A DNA stretch of 59,880 bases from Chara braunii (Eukaryota > Streptophyta > Charophyceae > Charales > Characeae): assembly GCA_003427395.1 (NCBI GenBank), contig BFEA01000091.1, positions 3,511,604 to 3,571,483 of the forward strand, read 5' to 3'. The notes under the pieces were generated by a model. The model saw only the letters and a list, made by a program, of their open reading frames with translations. It was not told where the DNA came from and made no database searches. Below, one piece after another: positions 10,840 through 21,678 of this stretch. Made by a program: the position numbers and the translations under genes. Each line of letters begins with the position of its first letter. Positions within the stretch are counted from its first letter, which is position 1.

Positions 10840-11388
10840 ATGGCTACCATGGAGGAGATTTCAGAGAGGGAGCTACATCTTGGAGCAAACGAATGGCTGA
10901 TTACCTTGGAGAAAGGACGCAGATGGCTACAGGAGATTGTGAGGGACATGTCCTTGCGGTTGCAAATGGAGCCAGAGGTCGAAGGGGGAGCGATCTCTCT
11001 GGCTGGTTGGATGAAGGATAAAAGTGAGGACACGATGGAGATCATCTGGGAGCTGGAGGAGGGGCCGGATCCTCGGTTTGACGTCTGCATCGATTGGAGG
11101 AGGGCAGATGGCATCATGGCTGTCTGCAAAACCCTCTTCAATGAGGGTCGCGATCTGTATGCTCTTCTCGAAGACCGGTTGGAGAGCGTTATTGATCGTG
11201 ACGAGGCGCACGTGGCAATGGAGGTAACAGCAGTAACATCAAGACCAACAACAACATCAATAACAACAACAACAACAATAACAACGACAACGACAACGGC
11301 AACAACATCGACACCGGTGATATTGGAGTCCGCGATGACAACGGAGGTCACAACACCAATACCGATCATATCAACAATGGGGTGCTGA
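10840..11388 (+). CDS. Unknown acidic protein with CAA-repeat tail (182 aa)
   Basis: The frame opens at ATGGCTACCATGG in a reasonable context and reads MATMEEISERELHLGANEWLITLEKG, an acidic, probably helical protein of about 130 residues. It then enters a Thr-rich tail encoded by a CAA/ACA microsatellite (about 11250-11310). No known domain is recognised. It is homologous to the broken locus at about 21340-21967: ELEEGPDPRFDVCID aligns with KLEEGPASYLARFID, and LFNEGRDLYAL with VFEEGQALCAV. In that paralogue the CAA array is read as poly-Asn. Reading the next frame here also gives an Asn-rich tail (NNNNNNNNDNDNG...NIDTGDIG) resembling the paralogue end (DGDSGDIGG), so this copy has probably suffered a frameshift near 11225-11240 and the Thr tail is secondary. 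It may be a multicopy host gene or a transposon-borne ORF. Confidence 0.5.
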   Translation: MATMEEISERELHLGANEWLITLEKGRRWLQEIVRDMSLRLQMEPEVEGGAISLAGWMKDKSEDTMEIIWELEEGPDPRFDVCIDWRRADGIMAVCKTLFNEGRDLYALLEDRLESVIDRDEAHVAMEVTAVTSRPTTTSITTTTTITTTTTTATTSTPVILESAMTTEVTTPIPIISTMGC

Positions 11389-11811
11389 TTGCCCCGTGGG
11401 AGGGAGGTGGGCTGCTTTGGGAGTAGATTGCAGGTGGTCAACCCTTCCCTTGCGCAGGGAAGTAATCAATACCCCTGCTCTCCTTCGGATAATAGGTATA
11501 GCGACAGTCTTTACATGATTTTGCGAAATGGAAGCTCGGCTCGCAGTTCAGATCACACAAGAGTACAGCATTGATAGAGTCTCGTGTTTACGCTTGACTG
11601 CTAAAGATCCCTTACATCACCTTTTGTTAGGGTTACGTTTTTTTTGCATAAGCTGGACTCTATGTCCAGAACATACAGAGTACACAATTGATAGTGATTC
11701 GTGCACATCACATGATTTTTAGAGTTTCGTGTTTACACTTCGATAGATATTGAACACATACATCACAAACGTCATACATACATCACATCCTCGTTAGGGT
11801 TTTGCTTCATA

Positions 11812-11985
11812 GGGACGCTGGACCTGGTTTCCAGCAGATACATTCACATCACTATACAGGGACGCTGGACCCGATTTCCAGCAGGTGTAGCTCCCCACCG
11901 ATAGATGGAGCCTTCGACGCCCAGTCCTACTTATCAGGGATGCCCTTATCACCTCATTAAGTAGGTTTCCCCTATACGAAGTTTA

Positions 11986-12016
<31 letters not shown>
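11812..12016 (+). mobile_element. SINE-like element with hairpin and poly(A), copy 1
   Basis: Two heads in tandem start at 11812 and 11859 (GGGACGCTGGACC, then TTTCCAGCAG). CTCCCCACC and GATAGATGGAGCC follow, then a 3' hairpin with arms CCTACTTATCAGGG and CCTCATTAAGTAGG around ATGCCCTTATCA, an outer CTTCG/CGAAG stem, and a 26-A tail at 11991-12016. The family has a conserved head and loop but different stem arms in each copy. No pol III A/B boxes are obvious in the head, so the promoter type is unknown. Confidence 0.8.
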
Positions 12017-12314
12017 CGGTAAGGCCCATCTTGGGGGGGATAATCCTACGCACACACTGGGTGTTAGTCTGGGGTAGGTACTGGCTACTTCTCATCTGTG
12101 TCAGGTATCTCACGATGCCTGCGGGTGGTGCTTCATCCCGGTTGGGTCGGTGGGAATTCTCATTGGGGGAATATGTCAGGACTGTGGATTCTTGGGGAGT
12201 CTGGGGTAGGAAGGCATCATGCTTAGGATAGGGGAGGGCGGGATGAGTACTTCGGGCACCTCCTGAGGCGCCTCCTGAGCCCTGGCCACCAACCTCTACT
12301 ACACCTTTCTAAGA

Positions 12315-12322
12315 GGGGGGGG

Positions 12323-12403
<81 letters not shown>

Positions 12404-12425
12404 TTGGGGGGGGGGGGGGGGGGGG
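12315..12425. repeat. (GA)n microsatellite flanked by poly(G)
   Basis: About 75 bp of (GA)n at roughly 12325-12400 lie between a poly(G) run at 12315-12325 and a 20-G run at 12406-12425. Confidence 0.95.
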
Positions 12426-12732
12426 AAGAAATACAAGAAAATCCATGGATTTTCCCCCCCTCTGCCTTCTTTCTTTTCTTTTCTTTTTAAATTTTCCTGG
12501 TTTTCTTTTTGTGCAAGTGCCTTCCCACCCCGTTTGATTAATTCAAAAGCTAACTGTGTGCCGAACTGTCACCCGTTGTCCCGCAGATTCAAAACTCAAA
12601 CCATGACCTGGACATAGTTGTTTCTTAATTCAACCATGTCATTGTCGTCCCGCAGCCCAACCTGCATCACCTGCTTTGAGTCCTTCAGTCCCACAGGCCT
12701 GGAATACTGAAACAACGAAAAAACAGAAAAAA

Positions 12733-12790
12733 ACGTGCTCCGATCTGTTCGTGGGCAGCAGCACGTGCTGGGAAATAGGCCCAGTGTCCC
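12733..12790 (-). mobile_element. SINE-like head, copy 2 (fragment)
   Basis: A minus-strand head fragment of the GGGACGTTGGACC family. On the plus strand it reads GTGGGCAGCAGCACGTGCTG, then GGAAATAGGCCCAGTGTCCC. The hairpin part is missing. Confidence 0.6.
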
Positions 12791-12852
12791 TTGTAACGAG
12801 AATACAACAATGAAAATTGATGATGATTTGATGATGATTTGTCGATGATAGA

Positions 12853-13570
12853 ATGATTAAGAATGTCTCGAAGCTTTATAAGCTTCGATTGAGCAGATGT
12901 GACCATCTCAGAACTACTTCTGTTCAACCCCTCACTTCCAGGCATCCCTGTCAAGTAGTATCCACCCAGCCAAATCCAAACCTAGCTATGCTGTCTATCT
13001 ACCAGGCCTATACCTGGTCTCACACCCCCAATCAGACCATCATCGCCCCAGCTCCGACCATCATCTACCTAGCGGTAGCCCCCGGTCAGTCACTGGATTA
13101 CCTTCCACCCTCGGCAATCCCCAGGTCTTTCTACAAGCCCTCACGCCCCTGTATACACAGGTTACAGGGCAACGCCTCTGCACCGGCCAGCATCGCTCTG
13201 GCATCGACCAACCTAGACTCTTCTGAACATGCACAGATCAATCTGAATACAACTAAGCCAATACTGCCTCCTGAAATTCTGTGTCTGACCTGCGTAGAAT
13301 CCTGAAACGACCAAGGATGATGACGAGCCTTCTTTTTTTTCATGCGAAAAATTATGGACTAAACCAAACCCTCACGGCTTCCAACCATTCATTTCCTGTC
13401 CAACTTTCAGTTATCGAAAAGCAGCTATAGCTGTTCTGTTCCAAAACTCCCAGAGCTAAACCCGACCGCATGCCCTCCTCATACTACCATCGCTGGCCTG
13501 GCAGAAGACCACGGTTGGCCATTGGCCTGTCTTCCACCCTCGACAAGTCCCTAGCCAATCACGGCCCCTG
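12853..13570 (+). repeat. Pro/Ser-rich ORF-like dispersed repeat
   Basis: A 150-codon open frame (12853-13305) has no known domain and is rich in Pro, Ser and Ile. Its second half (about 13080-13210: GTTACAGGGCAACGCC, GCTCTGGCATCGACC) recurs at about 28310-28460 (GTTACAGGGCTATGCC, GTTCTGGCATCGGC), where the frame is not conserved. A partial relative is at 13495-13570. Frame changes between copies argue against a protein-coding constraint, so this is called a dispersed repeat. Confidence 0.5.
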
Positions 13571-14460
13571 GACATGCTGACTACTACACCTCGACCTCAC
13601 GCAAAAACGTAGGTCGGGTATCAAATCAATTTGGAATAATCCCAGATGCAGAAAGCTAAGACTGATGATGTGTGATTGAGGGAAAATTTACCTCCCGCAA
13701 AAGCTGTCTGCACTCCCGACAGGACATTCACACCCCACCTTGTGATGCCCCTGCAGAGTAGAGCTCTCCCCATGTCAACCTACTTACCATCTTGCCAGAG
13801 CTAAAGCATTCGCGAACCAGGGGAGAGACAGAAAACAGGATACAGATGGTGAAGAACCCCCCCCCCCCCCCGCACTTTGCTGCCTCTGCCAACTAGGAGG
13901 GTTGAAAAAACTCTCCTGATCGGCCCCAGTTGTGACAGTCCCACACTCAACCCCTTCCGAAAGCATGCCTCAGCCCAACCCTTGGCCTTATCTGCCTCCA
14001 CTGGGAAATGATGGCAGCCTAATCATACCTCCCATCCCTAGAGTCGAGCATTCAACATAACCTGCTCTTTCCTCCCTATAGGGCGTTCACCAACCACCTT
14101 GTGAGGCCCCTGCAGAGTAGAACAACTTGGACCCGAGGGTGTTGTAGAGGTCAGTTACTAGGCACACATTGATCGCCTGGAGCGGTCAGCCATGGTTGTC
14201 CTGAGGGAACGAGGCTACCTCCCATCCCATCCTCACGTCAATACTCCTAGCGCACCCCCTATCTCGACTATCCTAGTTCAGTGTGACCAGCACTCAGGAC
14301 CATTACCCTACTAGTATCGAGGGGAACTTGGACCGAACAGTAGTGACAGGCACCAGGGCTAGCCATGAACCAGCCCCAATGGAAGTGGAGTCGAACGAGC
14401 CTCGTCGCACGGGAACTTTGGACGCCAGGCCAAAGCAATCTCCTACTAGCCCTTAAGTTG
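13570..14460. other. Unassigned C-rich sequence
   Basis: No domain is found in this interval. It has a poly(C) run at about 13859-13870 and a repeated phrase CACCTTGTGA.GCCCCTGCAGAGTAGA at about 13735 and 14097. Confidence 0.4.
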
Positions 14461-14464
14461 ACCA

Positions 14465-14795
14465 CCTAGTAACTCACGCCCTCTACTCGCCCACCACAGT
14501 CCTAGCTGATTTTAAGGCGGGGTACTTACCCTCGAAACGCCTATCATCATTATCAGTTAATCCAGACCAACCAGGGACTCACGCCCTCTACTCGCCCACC
14601 ACAGCCCTAGTCTGCCACGCACAGTCTAGCCGATTTTAAGGTGGGGTACTTGTCATCGAGATGCCTATCATCATCATTAGTTAATCCAGACCAACCAGCA
14701 ACTCACGCCCTCTACTCGCCCACCCCAGTCCTAGCTGATTTTAAGGCGGGGTACTTATCGTCGAGACGCCTATCATCATTATAAGTTGATCATTA
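14465..14795 (+). repeat. Tandem repeat, ~108-126 bp x 3
   Basis: Three copies begin with ACTCACGCCCTCTACTCGCC at about 14471, 14579 and 14701. Each ends with GCCTATCATCAT and TTAATCCAGACCAACCAG or a variant. The middle copy carries an 18-bp insertion (GTCTGCCACGCACAGTC). Confidence 0.85.
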
Positions 14796-14884
14796 CCTCC
14801 CCCCAGCCCTATGGTTGTGTATGTGTGTGTGTACTCTGTATCGTAGGTATGTGCCCGTAGGCTGTGTATGTTCGTAATGTGTGT

Positions 14885-14932
14885 GTGGACCCGATTTCAT
14901 GGCAGACGCTGCTCCCCACCATGGAGCATCTG
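14885..14932 (+). mobile_element. SINE-like head, copy 3 (fragment)
   Basis: TGGACCCGATTTCATGGCAG followed by GCTGCTCCCCACCATGGAGC is a short, diverged head with no hairpin or tail. Confidence 0.5.
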
Positions 14933-15182
14933 CAAAGTTCCTCTACAGATTTGTCTAGGATGCAAGACAATCTTTGGGTATGCGCCAAGTCTGCCCACAA
15001 CTATAATGATTGTGGAGCACCACAGGGGCAGCTTGGATAGCTCATGAAACAGAAGTTGGAGGAAGAGGCAGTGTTGATCAGGCATAGTGTGCAGGGCAAT
15101 CACTTGTCTGCGCTTGGAAGCACCATCTTCTTCATGGCGTTGGTTACTTTCTCCGTAACTTTTTTAAGTCACTCCCTTGAAT

Positions 15183-15300
15183 TTCAGACCTCACCTCTCA
15201 TGACCCATCATCCGTAGAGTGAGTTTGTTTGTTAGTTAATTAAAGACCTCACCCCTCATGACCCATCATCCCTAGAGTGAGTTTGTTTGTTAGGTGTTTG
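15183..15300 (+). repeat. Direct repeat, ~60 bp x 2
   Basis: GACCTCACC.CTCATGACCCATCATCC.TAGAGTGAGTTTG occurs twice, at about 15187 and 15246. Confidence 0.85.
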
Positions 15301-15406
15301 CCTCTCAGCAGGCATTACCATAGGTGCACGGTCCAAATGCAAACCACCTTTCTAAGAGACAAGCTCGTAGAGGGGACAGTTTGCCACCCTCAATCATTTC
15401 TCCGAA

Positions 15407-15408
<2 letters not shown>

Positions 15409-15496
<88 letters not shown>
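15409..15496. repeat. (CT)n microsatellite
   Basis: An uninterrupted CT dinucleotide array of 88 bp. Confidence 0.98.
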
Positions 15497-15498
<2 letters not shown>

Positions 15499-15519
15499 CC
15501 TGAACAAAGTGAATTGCTA

Positions 15520-15905
15520 ATCTGCTCCCTGGAATCACCGCAAGCCAATTCAGGCTAAAATACAATATGAAGGGCGGGGGGGCGGGGGGGAGAAACAACC
15601 CGAGTGGATGCTCGGGGTGTTGATACGAGCAGGCACCGCTAGCACTCCTGGGGAGGCTCTTTCGGTATTATAGATAATCTTGGGCAAATGCTAATGAGGG
15701 GTGTCAAGAGGCTCCCCGGAATCACTGCAAGGCAATTCAGGCTAAAAAAGAACATGAACTTTTTTTTGTCTTTTTTTTTGGGGGGGGGGCGGGGAGGGGG
15801 GGCGGGGGGGAGAAACAACCCGAGTGGATGCTAGGGGTGTTCATACGAGCAGGCACCACTAGCACTCATGGGGAGGCTCTTTCGGTATGATAGATAATCT
15901 TGGGC
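15520..15905 (-). repeat. ~220-bp duplication carrying inverted SINE 3' ends
   Basis: Two copies (about 15528-15680 and 15714-15905) share GGAATCAC.GCAAG.CAATTC, GAAACAACCCGAGTGGATGC, GAGCAGGCACC.CTAGCACTC and GGGAGGCTCTTTCGGTAT. Read on the minus strand, the GAGCCTCCCC to GGGTTGTT part is the hairpin end of the SINE-like family. It is closest to the copy at 24683-24814, which has CTAGTGGTGTCTGCTC and CATCATCTTGGGTTG. The poly(T) before the second copy (15759-15779) corresponds to the SINE tail. The head is replaced by unrelated sequence. Confidence 0.65.
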
Positions 15906-16140
15906 AGCTCCAATCATTCGTGGGGAGCATTTACAACGCATATTTTGTCGGAGTGCACAGCTCTTCAAACCTACTACATATTCCTCTCTCACCAAGATGC
16001 CGTCCATGCACGCCCTTCGTTTCAGATAATGGGAGTGCTAACTGTAAGCCACAATGCTTTCATACAGTACCTGCGGGTAGTCCCGCAAGTGGTGGAAAAG
16101 TTCTTAAACCAGGTCTAGGGGTCAATTTCCCCATCTACAA

Positions 16141-16430
16141 TTTCAGGTTAATAATCGGGCTCACGGTTCCCAGCACATGTCGCTCCCCACAAATAGATTG
16201 GAGCATATTTTTGGTTATTAAAAAAAAAAAGGTTAATAATCGGGCTCAGCTCAAGCTCTTGCGACTTGCGTCATCACTAATTATTATTTTTGAGGCCGAC
16301 CACGTATCGCTCTCCGCAAATAGATTGGAGCATGTTTTTTGTTATTTAAAAAAAGAAGGTTACTAATCGGGCTCAGCTCAAACTCTTGAGACTTGCGTCA
16401 TCGCGAATTATTATTTTTGGGCTCCGCTTC
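16141..16430 (+). repeat. Tandem units built on diverged SINE heads
   Basis: Units start with GGTTA.TAATCGGGCTCA at 16147, 16231 and 16358. The first two contain a decayed SINE head (CGCTCCCCACAAATAGATTG; CGCTCTCCGCAAATAGATTG) and end in short poly(A) (16219-16230 and 16348-16355). Units two and three also share CTTGCGTCATC.C.AATTATTATTTTTG. Confidence 0.65.
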
Positions 16431-16603
16431 GCCTATTACGAGGAGCCACTGTCAACAATTAAAATTTAATCGCAGTGTGAGGCAAAACTACCTCAAGCAA
16501 AGAAATGTTAGCACCGCTTCGCCTATTACGAGGAGCCACTGTCAAAAATTAAAATTTAATCGCAGTGTAAGGTAAAACTACCTCAAGCAAACAAATGTTA
16601 GCT
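16428..16603 (+). repeat. Tandem repeat, ~86 bp x 2
   Basis: CGCTTCGCCTATTACGAGGA, AATTAAAATTTAATCGCAGT and CTACCTCAAGCAAA recur at an 86-bp interval, ending in AAATGTTAGC. Confidence 0.9.
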
Positions 16604-17045
16604 TTGATACCAACCTCCACACAGTGCCTTTGCAGGTCCATTGAGAATCACTGTGGTTGTGGCTAATACTTTCTTCTTTAGGTCACTGTGGTAGATGGGA
16701 GTCAATGTGTCCCCTCGTGAAGCATGTTCATACCTAGCTCCCGAAGCCGTCATGCAATCGGGCTTGCACGGCGTCTGCTTCAACCGGGGCTGAACAGGGG
16801 GTAGGGGTCTCTGCTTAGCCCGGGTGCCTGAACCCGCTGTCTGGTCAGGTCGCCCAGCCAAGATGGTGATTGGTGATGGTCCTGGGTGGTCCACGCTAGA
16901 GTAGAAGAGGAGGGGGGGGGGGTTGCCAGGGTAAAAGATGAGAGGAAGGGTGGGTGGGCTCTATAGAGGGGTGGCTTCATCTGGACAATCGAGTGGCCGA
17001 GTACTGTGGGTGACCGTCATCTCCCACCTCTACAAAAACCTGGGC

Positions 17046-17228
17046 TTAAACCACTAATACCTTTGTCGGTTCGGAAAATAGCGGGCATCCGACCTTTCAG
17101 GAGGCCGAAATGAAACGACGGCCGCCGATCAGATTTATCAACGGCAGCCGTTGCCGGACCCGACCTCCTAAAAGTTTGGGAATAGGCTAAAACTTCCCGA
17201 AACGAAACGGCAAAGGTACTAGTGGTTA

Positions 17229-17229
<1 letters not shown>
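17046..17229. mobile_element. TTAA-flanked MITE, copy 1
   Basis: The 5' end TTAAACCACTAATACCTTTG and the 3' end CAAAGGTACTAGTGGTTAA form terminal inverted repeats. TTAA lies at 17046-17049 and 17226-17229, about 184 bp apart. The interior has further self-complementarity (ATAGCGGGCATCCGACC region). The right end runs directly into a (CAA)n array. It is the same family as 58570-58733. Confidence 0.8.
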
Positions 17230-17230
<1 letters not shown>

Positions 17231-17273
<43 letters not shown>

Positions 17274-17280
17274 ACAAACA
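17231..17280. repeat. (CAA)n microsatellite
   Basis: About 14 CAA triplets followed by CAAACAAACAAA. Confidence 0.98.
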
Positions 17281-17378
17281 AAAAGGATACGGATAGAAGT
17301 TATGGGACAAAACCGGAACGTCCTGTACCAGATCAAGGGTTTGATTACAACATTTTGGTAGAATACCAAACCTCACGT

Positions 17379-17512
17379 TTAAACCACCAGTAGCTATGGG
17401 CTGCGGAAACAAATAGAGTAGAAACATTTGTAGTTGGATGAATTCACGTGCTCCTTGTATGGCCCGTACATTTCCTAAAATCGTAGCTCGTGAACGGGCA
17501 CGACTTTAGGAA
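17379..17512 (+). mobile_element. TTAA MITE, second subfamily (decayed)
   Basis: TTAAACCACCAGTAGC, AAATAGAGTAGAAACATTTG, TTTCCTAAAATCGTAGC and GGGCACGACTTTAGGAA match elements at 26541-26700 and 49949-50069 and, inverted, at 35925-36020. The right terminal repeat is lost. Confidence 0.7.
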
Positions 17513-18086
17513 CTATGCAAATATTTCTCTGCAACATTCGGGCGACATGAACAATGCACACGTGATGGCTGAGCTGTGTGAGTGTACCAGAATCCTTGGG
17601 AAGGTGAAAGAGCTGTTCGCAGAGCTTTTACCGGGAGGAGATGAGGGTTGTCCGCCTGGCAAACAGCTGTCACCTGCTCTGGATGGAGTCAATGAATCCC
17701 ACGGACAGGAAAGGGAGAGTGTACAGAGTGAGAATGAGGTGGTGGAGAGAGGGGAAAACGAGGTGCACCATAACCTAGGTACTGATGACAAAGGGCAGTA
17801 TCTGGATGCGCAGCTACAACTGCAATTACAACACCAGAGCCTTATCTATAAATCCACAGTGGTGATCGGTACTGGAGCTCCTGTGATGAATGATGAGGGG
17901 GTAATGGATGACACGGCGTGACGTGTGGAGGCTCAAGTGCGATTCCAACAATATCCATTGTTCGAGGACGATGAGCTGCGCATGAAAACTCAATTACAAC
18001 TGGGGCAACAAATGGTTCCTTGCGGTCTCTTCTCCCTGGCAACAACGGAGCCTGAGGTGAGGGAGAGTACCGAACAGGGGATATGA
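17490..18086 (+). pseudogene. Unknown ORF with one in-frame TGA (198 codons)
   Basis: The frame opens at 17490, though the first 20 or so codons derive from the MITE remnant; the Met at 17547 is a likelier start. It reads through AELCECTRILGKVKELFAELL and an acidic, Gln-rich middle to TGA at 17919-17921, then stays open in the same frame (RVEAQVRFQQYPLFEDDELRMKTQ) until TGA at 18084-18086. The coding texture is continuous across the first TGA, so it probably arose from CGA by a C-to-T change. No domain is recognised. It may be a host gene fragment or a transposon ORF. The sequence after 18086 to the N gap is not interpretable. Confidence 0.35.
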
Positions 18087-18570
18087 GATCTTCATGTGGG
18101 CGGGCAGTGAGTGCAGTAGCGGGGCGAGGCGCCATCAACGTGAGATGGGTTGGCAGATCTATCAACTAGGCGCGTTGGCTGGATTGGGAGGGGTGCGCAG
18201 GGGAATGGTGCTCCCATCGGGAGTAGGGGAAGGGGAGCCCTATGGTGGGTCCTGGATGCGAAGACGGGTATGGAAGATCCCGTGGGGGAAGCAATGGGGG
18301 AGCGAACAACCAGGGCAGACAGAAGGAAGGCGGCTACGGGAGTAATTCCGGATCGTTGCCACGTCAGCTTGGACGAAAGCTTGGTATCTACCTGCTGACT
18401 CTGGATAATAATCAGACAAATAATAAAAACAACATATAAGCCATGTGGCCTTTTTTAGTGTTCAAGTAATGATAGGCATACACCACATGGCGCATTCCCC
18501 ACAACATGCTGTGCCCACCCATATTTTAGGAAATTTCTGGTCATCGTTTGAGACAGGCGGGAATGGGTTT

Positions 18571-19553
18571 NNNNNNNNNNNNNNNNNNNNNNNNNNNNNN
18601 NNNNNNNNNNNNNNNNNNNNNNNNNNNNNNNNNNNNNNNNNNNNNNNNNNNNNNNNNNNNNNNNNNNNNNNNNNNNNNNNNNNNNNNNNNNNNNNNNNNN
18701 NNNNNNNNNNNNNNNNNNNNNNNNNNNNNNNNNNNNNNNNNNNNNNNNNNNNNNNNNNNNNNNNNNNNNNNNNNNNNNNNNNNNNNNNNNNNNNNNNNNN
18801 NNNNNNNNNNNNNNNNNNNNNNNNNNNNNNNNNNNNNNNNNNNNNNNNNNNNNNNNNNNNNNNNNNNNNNNNNNNNNNNNNNNNNNNNNNNNNNNNNNNN
18901 NNNNNNNNNNNNNNNNNNNNNNNNNNNNNNNNNNNNNNNNNNNNNNNNNNNNNNNNNNNNNNNNNNNNNNNNNNNNNNNNNNNNNNNNNNNNNNNNNNNN
19001 NNNNNNNNNNNNNNNNNNNNNNNNNNNNNNNNNNNNNNNNNNNNNNNNNNNNNNNNNNNNNNNNNNNNNNNNNNNNNNNNNNNNNNNNNNNNNNNNNNNN
19101 NNNNNNNNNNNNNNNNNNNNNNNNNNNNNNNNNNNNNNNNNNNNNNNNNNNNNNNNNNNNNNNNNNNNNNNNNNNNNNNNNNNNNNNNNNNNNNNNNNNN
19201 NNNNNNNNNNNNNNNNNNNNNNNNNNNNNNNNNNNNNNNNNNNNNNNNNNNNNNNNNNNNNNNNNNNNNNNNNNNNNNNNNNNNNNNNNNNNNNNNNNNN
19301 NNNNNNNNNNNNNNNNNNNNNNNNNNNNNNNNNNNNNNNNNNNNNNNNNNNNNNNNNNNNNNNNNNNNNNNNNNNNNNNNNNNNNNNNNNNNNNNNNNNN
19401 NNNNNNNNNNNNNNNNNNNNNNNNNNNNNNNNNNNNNNNNNNNNNNNNNNNNNNNNNNNNNNNNNNNNNNNNNNNNNNNNNNNNNNNNNNNNNNNNNNNN
19501 NNNNNNNNNNNNNNNNNNNNNNNNNNNNNNNNNNNNNNNNNNNNNNNNNNNNN
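18571..19553. other. Assembly gap (983 N)
   Basis: Unknown bases; reading frames through it are artefacts. Isolated N bases also occur at 28270, 28321, 53052, 59506, 59619 and 59749. Confidence 1.
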
Positions 19554-19619
19554 AGGGAATTGCAGGTCGGAGAAGGCAGAGATAAGCTAGGGATTGGCTG
19601 TGTCGGACCATTCTGTCTC

Positions 19620-20500
19620 AGAGCCTTTCCTCCAGAGCCAGCGGGTGCGGTGGGAAGGGGTCCGGGAAATCCTCTGCGGGACGCATGGCAGTGTTAGGGT
19701 CCACGTCTGTCCAGTTCTTGAAGGAGAGAGGTGATAGTTTCGGGGGATTTCGTCGCGCATGCTTTCCTCTCTGTCCTCCCCGCCCTTCTCTCCTGACCAG
19801 TGAACTCTTCCTACCCATCCCTCCCTCTTCCCCCCTAACCATTCTTCTGCGAACTGAGTAATCTTGGTCGATATGTCCTTGCCATGTGGAGTGTATCTAA
19901 CGTTTTTTTAGTTTCCTGCCACCTTTGCATCAGTTCCATTTGAAAATGGGTTTTAAATAGATCCCTTCTTTCTTCTCCCTCCACCCTATTTCCTTCTAAC
20001 ACCAGCGCGCAACGTTGCCACCACAGGGTCCACAGTACCGTCTTCCTACCCAAGGAGAACATGTTCCTTTCGAATGTATCTTCTTGTGAGGATGGGTGAT
20101 GGCCTAACAGGATTGCTCTCCAGTCCCAGGGCCACTCCTGATTTGGGAACATTTGTCTCCAAATCCTATCCCACCATCTCCATGCCAGGGTGGCAGTTGG
20201 GCATTGCAGAAAAATGTTTTCGATTGTTTCCGGCCTTTTCCTGGCCGGGAATCCCTGCAGGCAGCGTGTGCACCATGGTAGGGCTTTGCCTTGCTGTTCC
20301 AACTGAGTATGGTCGATCAGCCAGTTGTTTGTAGGGAGGCAGCGGTGAGCGATTTGCCATTGGAGCGAGGTGATTTTTGCCGGCCTGCACTTGCAGTCTT
20401 GAAACCACCGTATTGGTGTAAGAAGGTTTCTATCCACATTGAGGTGCTTCTGCCACCTATCGATACAGCAACTTAGACCTGATGCCCGCATTTTTGGAAT
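19620..20500 (-). pseudogene. LINE 3' end with zinc-binding domain, minus strand
   Basis: Frame 20491-19835 (218 residues) carries the LINE C-terminal zinc domain (zf-RVT type): ITSLQWQIAHRCLPTN, then LPWCTRCLQGFP and ETIENIFLQCPTA, giving a C-x2-C-x(n)-N/H-x4-C arrangement with His replaced by Asn (IENIFLQC), followed by the conserved WRWWDRIW. After a frameshift near 19835, frame 19842-19620 continues with LSFKNWTDVDPNT and FPDPFP, which matches the tail of the copy at 22749-23430. It is a 5'-truncated or gap-interrupted LINE of a family shared with that copy. The domain is thought to help the RT bind its RNA or target. Confidence 0.85.
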
Positions 20501-20654
20501 TTCCTGTTCATCTTTTGAGAGGGGTGGGTATGACTTTGAAAATCAGATATAGTAATTGCGGCCTGATGAGTGGATGAGATAGGAGGGTGGGTAGTGTGTT
20601 TCTCTAGATTGGAGGGGTCTGGGGACTCTCCTTTATTAGGGTTTGGTACGTAGC

Positions 20655-20765
20655 TGTGCACATGATGGGCAGTCAATCAAGCTGTTGCCAGGAAAAAGGT
20701 AAGTCCACCATCTCGTCTGATGGGCAGTCAATCCCCTCGTCTGAGGGCAATCAATGTTGTCCGTC
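20655..20765 (+). repeat. GATGGGCAGTCAATC repeat
   Basis: ATGGGCAGTCAATC appears at about 20663 and 20719; the second is followed by CCCTCGTCTGAGGGCAATCA. A full foldback version (GATGGGCAG...CTGCCCATC) is at 24581-24632. Confidence 0.6.
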
Positions 20766-20800
20766 GTATACAACTTATAACTTGCTCTGTCTTTGTAATT

Positions 20801-20915
20801 GGGACTTTGGACCCGGTTTCCAGCTGGTGCAGCTCCCCACCAATAAGATTGGAGCCATCTATAATAGGGAGTCTATTATTGGAGGATGCTCTTATCACCC
20901 CCAATAATAGGCAGC
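20801..20915 (+). mobile_element. SINE-like element, copy 4
   Basis: The head GGGACTTTGGACCCGGTTTC is followed by CTCCCCACCAATAAGATTGG. The hairpin arms are CTATTATTGGAGG and CCCCCAATAATAG (12 of 13 paired) around ATGCTCTTATCA. No poly(A) follows. Confidence 0.8.
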
Positions 20916-21162
20916 CAGTGAATGGTTTTGTCAAATAAGTTGAAAATAAATTGAAGTTTAAAATTTAGCATGACAACTACAGAAGGGAAGCTATACCTTT
21001 GTTCAGATAGATAGAGACGGCACACAACTGGACATCCTGAAATCTCAATACAAGAACTGTCCGGGCGGGAGACTGAGAACCCAAGCATTTTTGAATCCCT
21101 TATTAAAAAAAAAAAGAGGTTGGAGGAAATCATAAAAACAAAAGCGCCTCCAGCTTAAAGGC

Positions 21163-21164
21163 GT

Positions 21165-21260
<96 letters not shown>
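21163..21260. repeat. Compound (AC)n(AG)n microsatellite
   Basis: About 48 bp of AC repeats run directly into about 48 bp of AG repeats. Confidence 0.98.
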
Positions 21261-21262
<2 letters not shown>

Positions 21263-21339
21263 TTGAATCTACTATTTTTTACAGACTAGGTGGCATCATG
21301 GCAAATCTGCTACCGGATTCCAGATGATTGAAAAAGGCA

Positions 21340-21646
21340 TGTTACACACCAGAGCATGATGCAGAGCCTTGTGCACATTATCACAAAGCTGGAGGAGGGG
21401 CCAGCTTCTTATTTGGCAAGGTTTATTGACCAGCGACAGGCGGCGACTTTGATGCGACACTGCTACACAGTCTTTGAGGAGGGGCAAGCACTGTGCGCCG
21501 TGTCCATGGAGCACTGGTAGGCTCAGTTAGATCTGGAGGAGGAGGACAATTCGCCATCATCACCCGCAACACCTACGCAAGTGGCAGGATGTCCATGCAT
21601 CGACATCAACAGAAACAACAACAACAACAACAATAACAACAACAGC

Positions 21647-21678
<32 letters not shown>

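Noticed and set aside
10686-11441. 251-codon minus-strand frame opposite the 10840 ORF
   Set aside because: Its Val/Ile-rich centre is the complement of the CAA array and it is a shadow; the plus-strand frame has a paralogue supporting it.
15277-15598. Leu/Ser and Arg/Glu repeat proteins
   Set aside because: They are translations of the (CT)n microsatellite.
18445-19611. Long open frames on both strands across the gap
   Set aside because: They are open only because N bases contain no stops; the flanking codons have no coding character.
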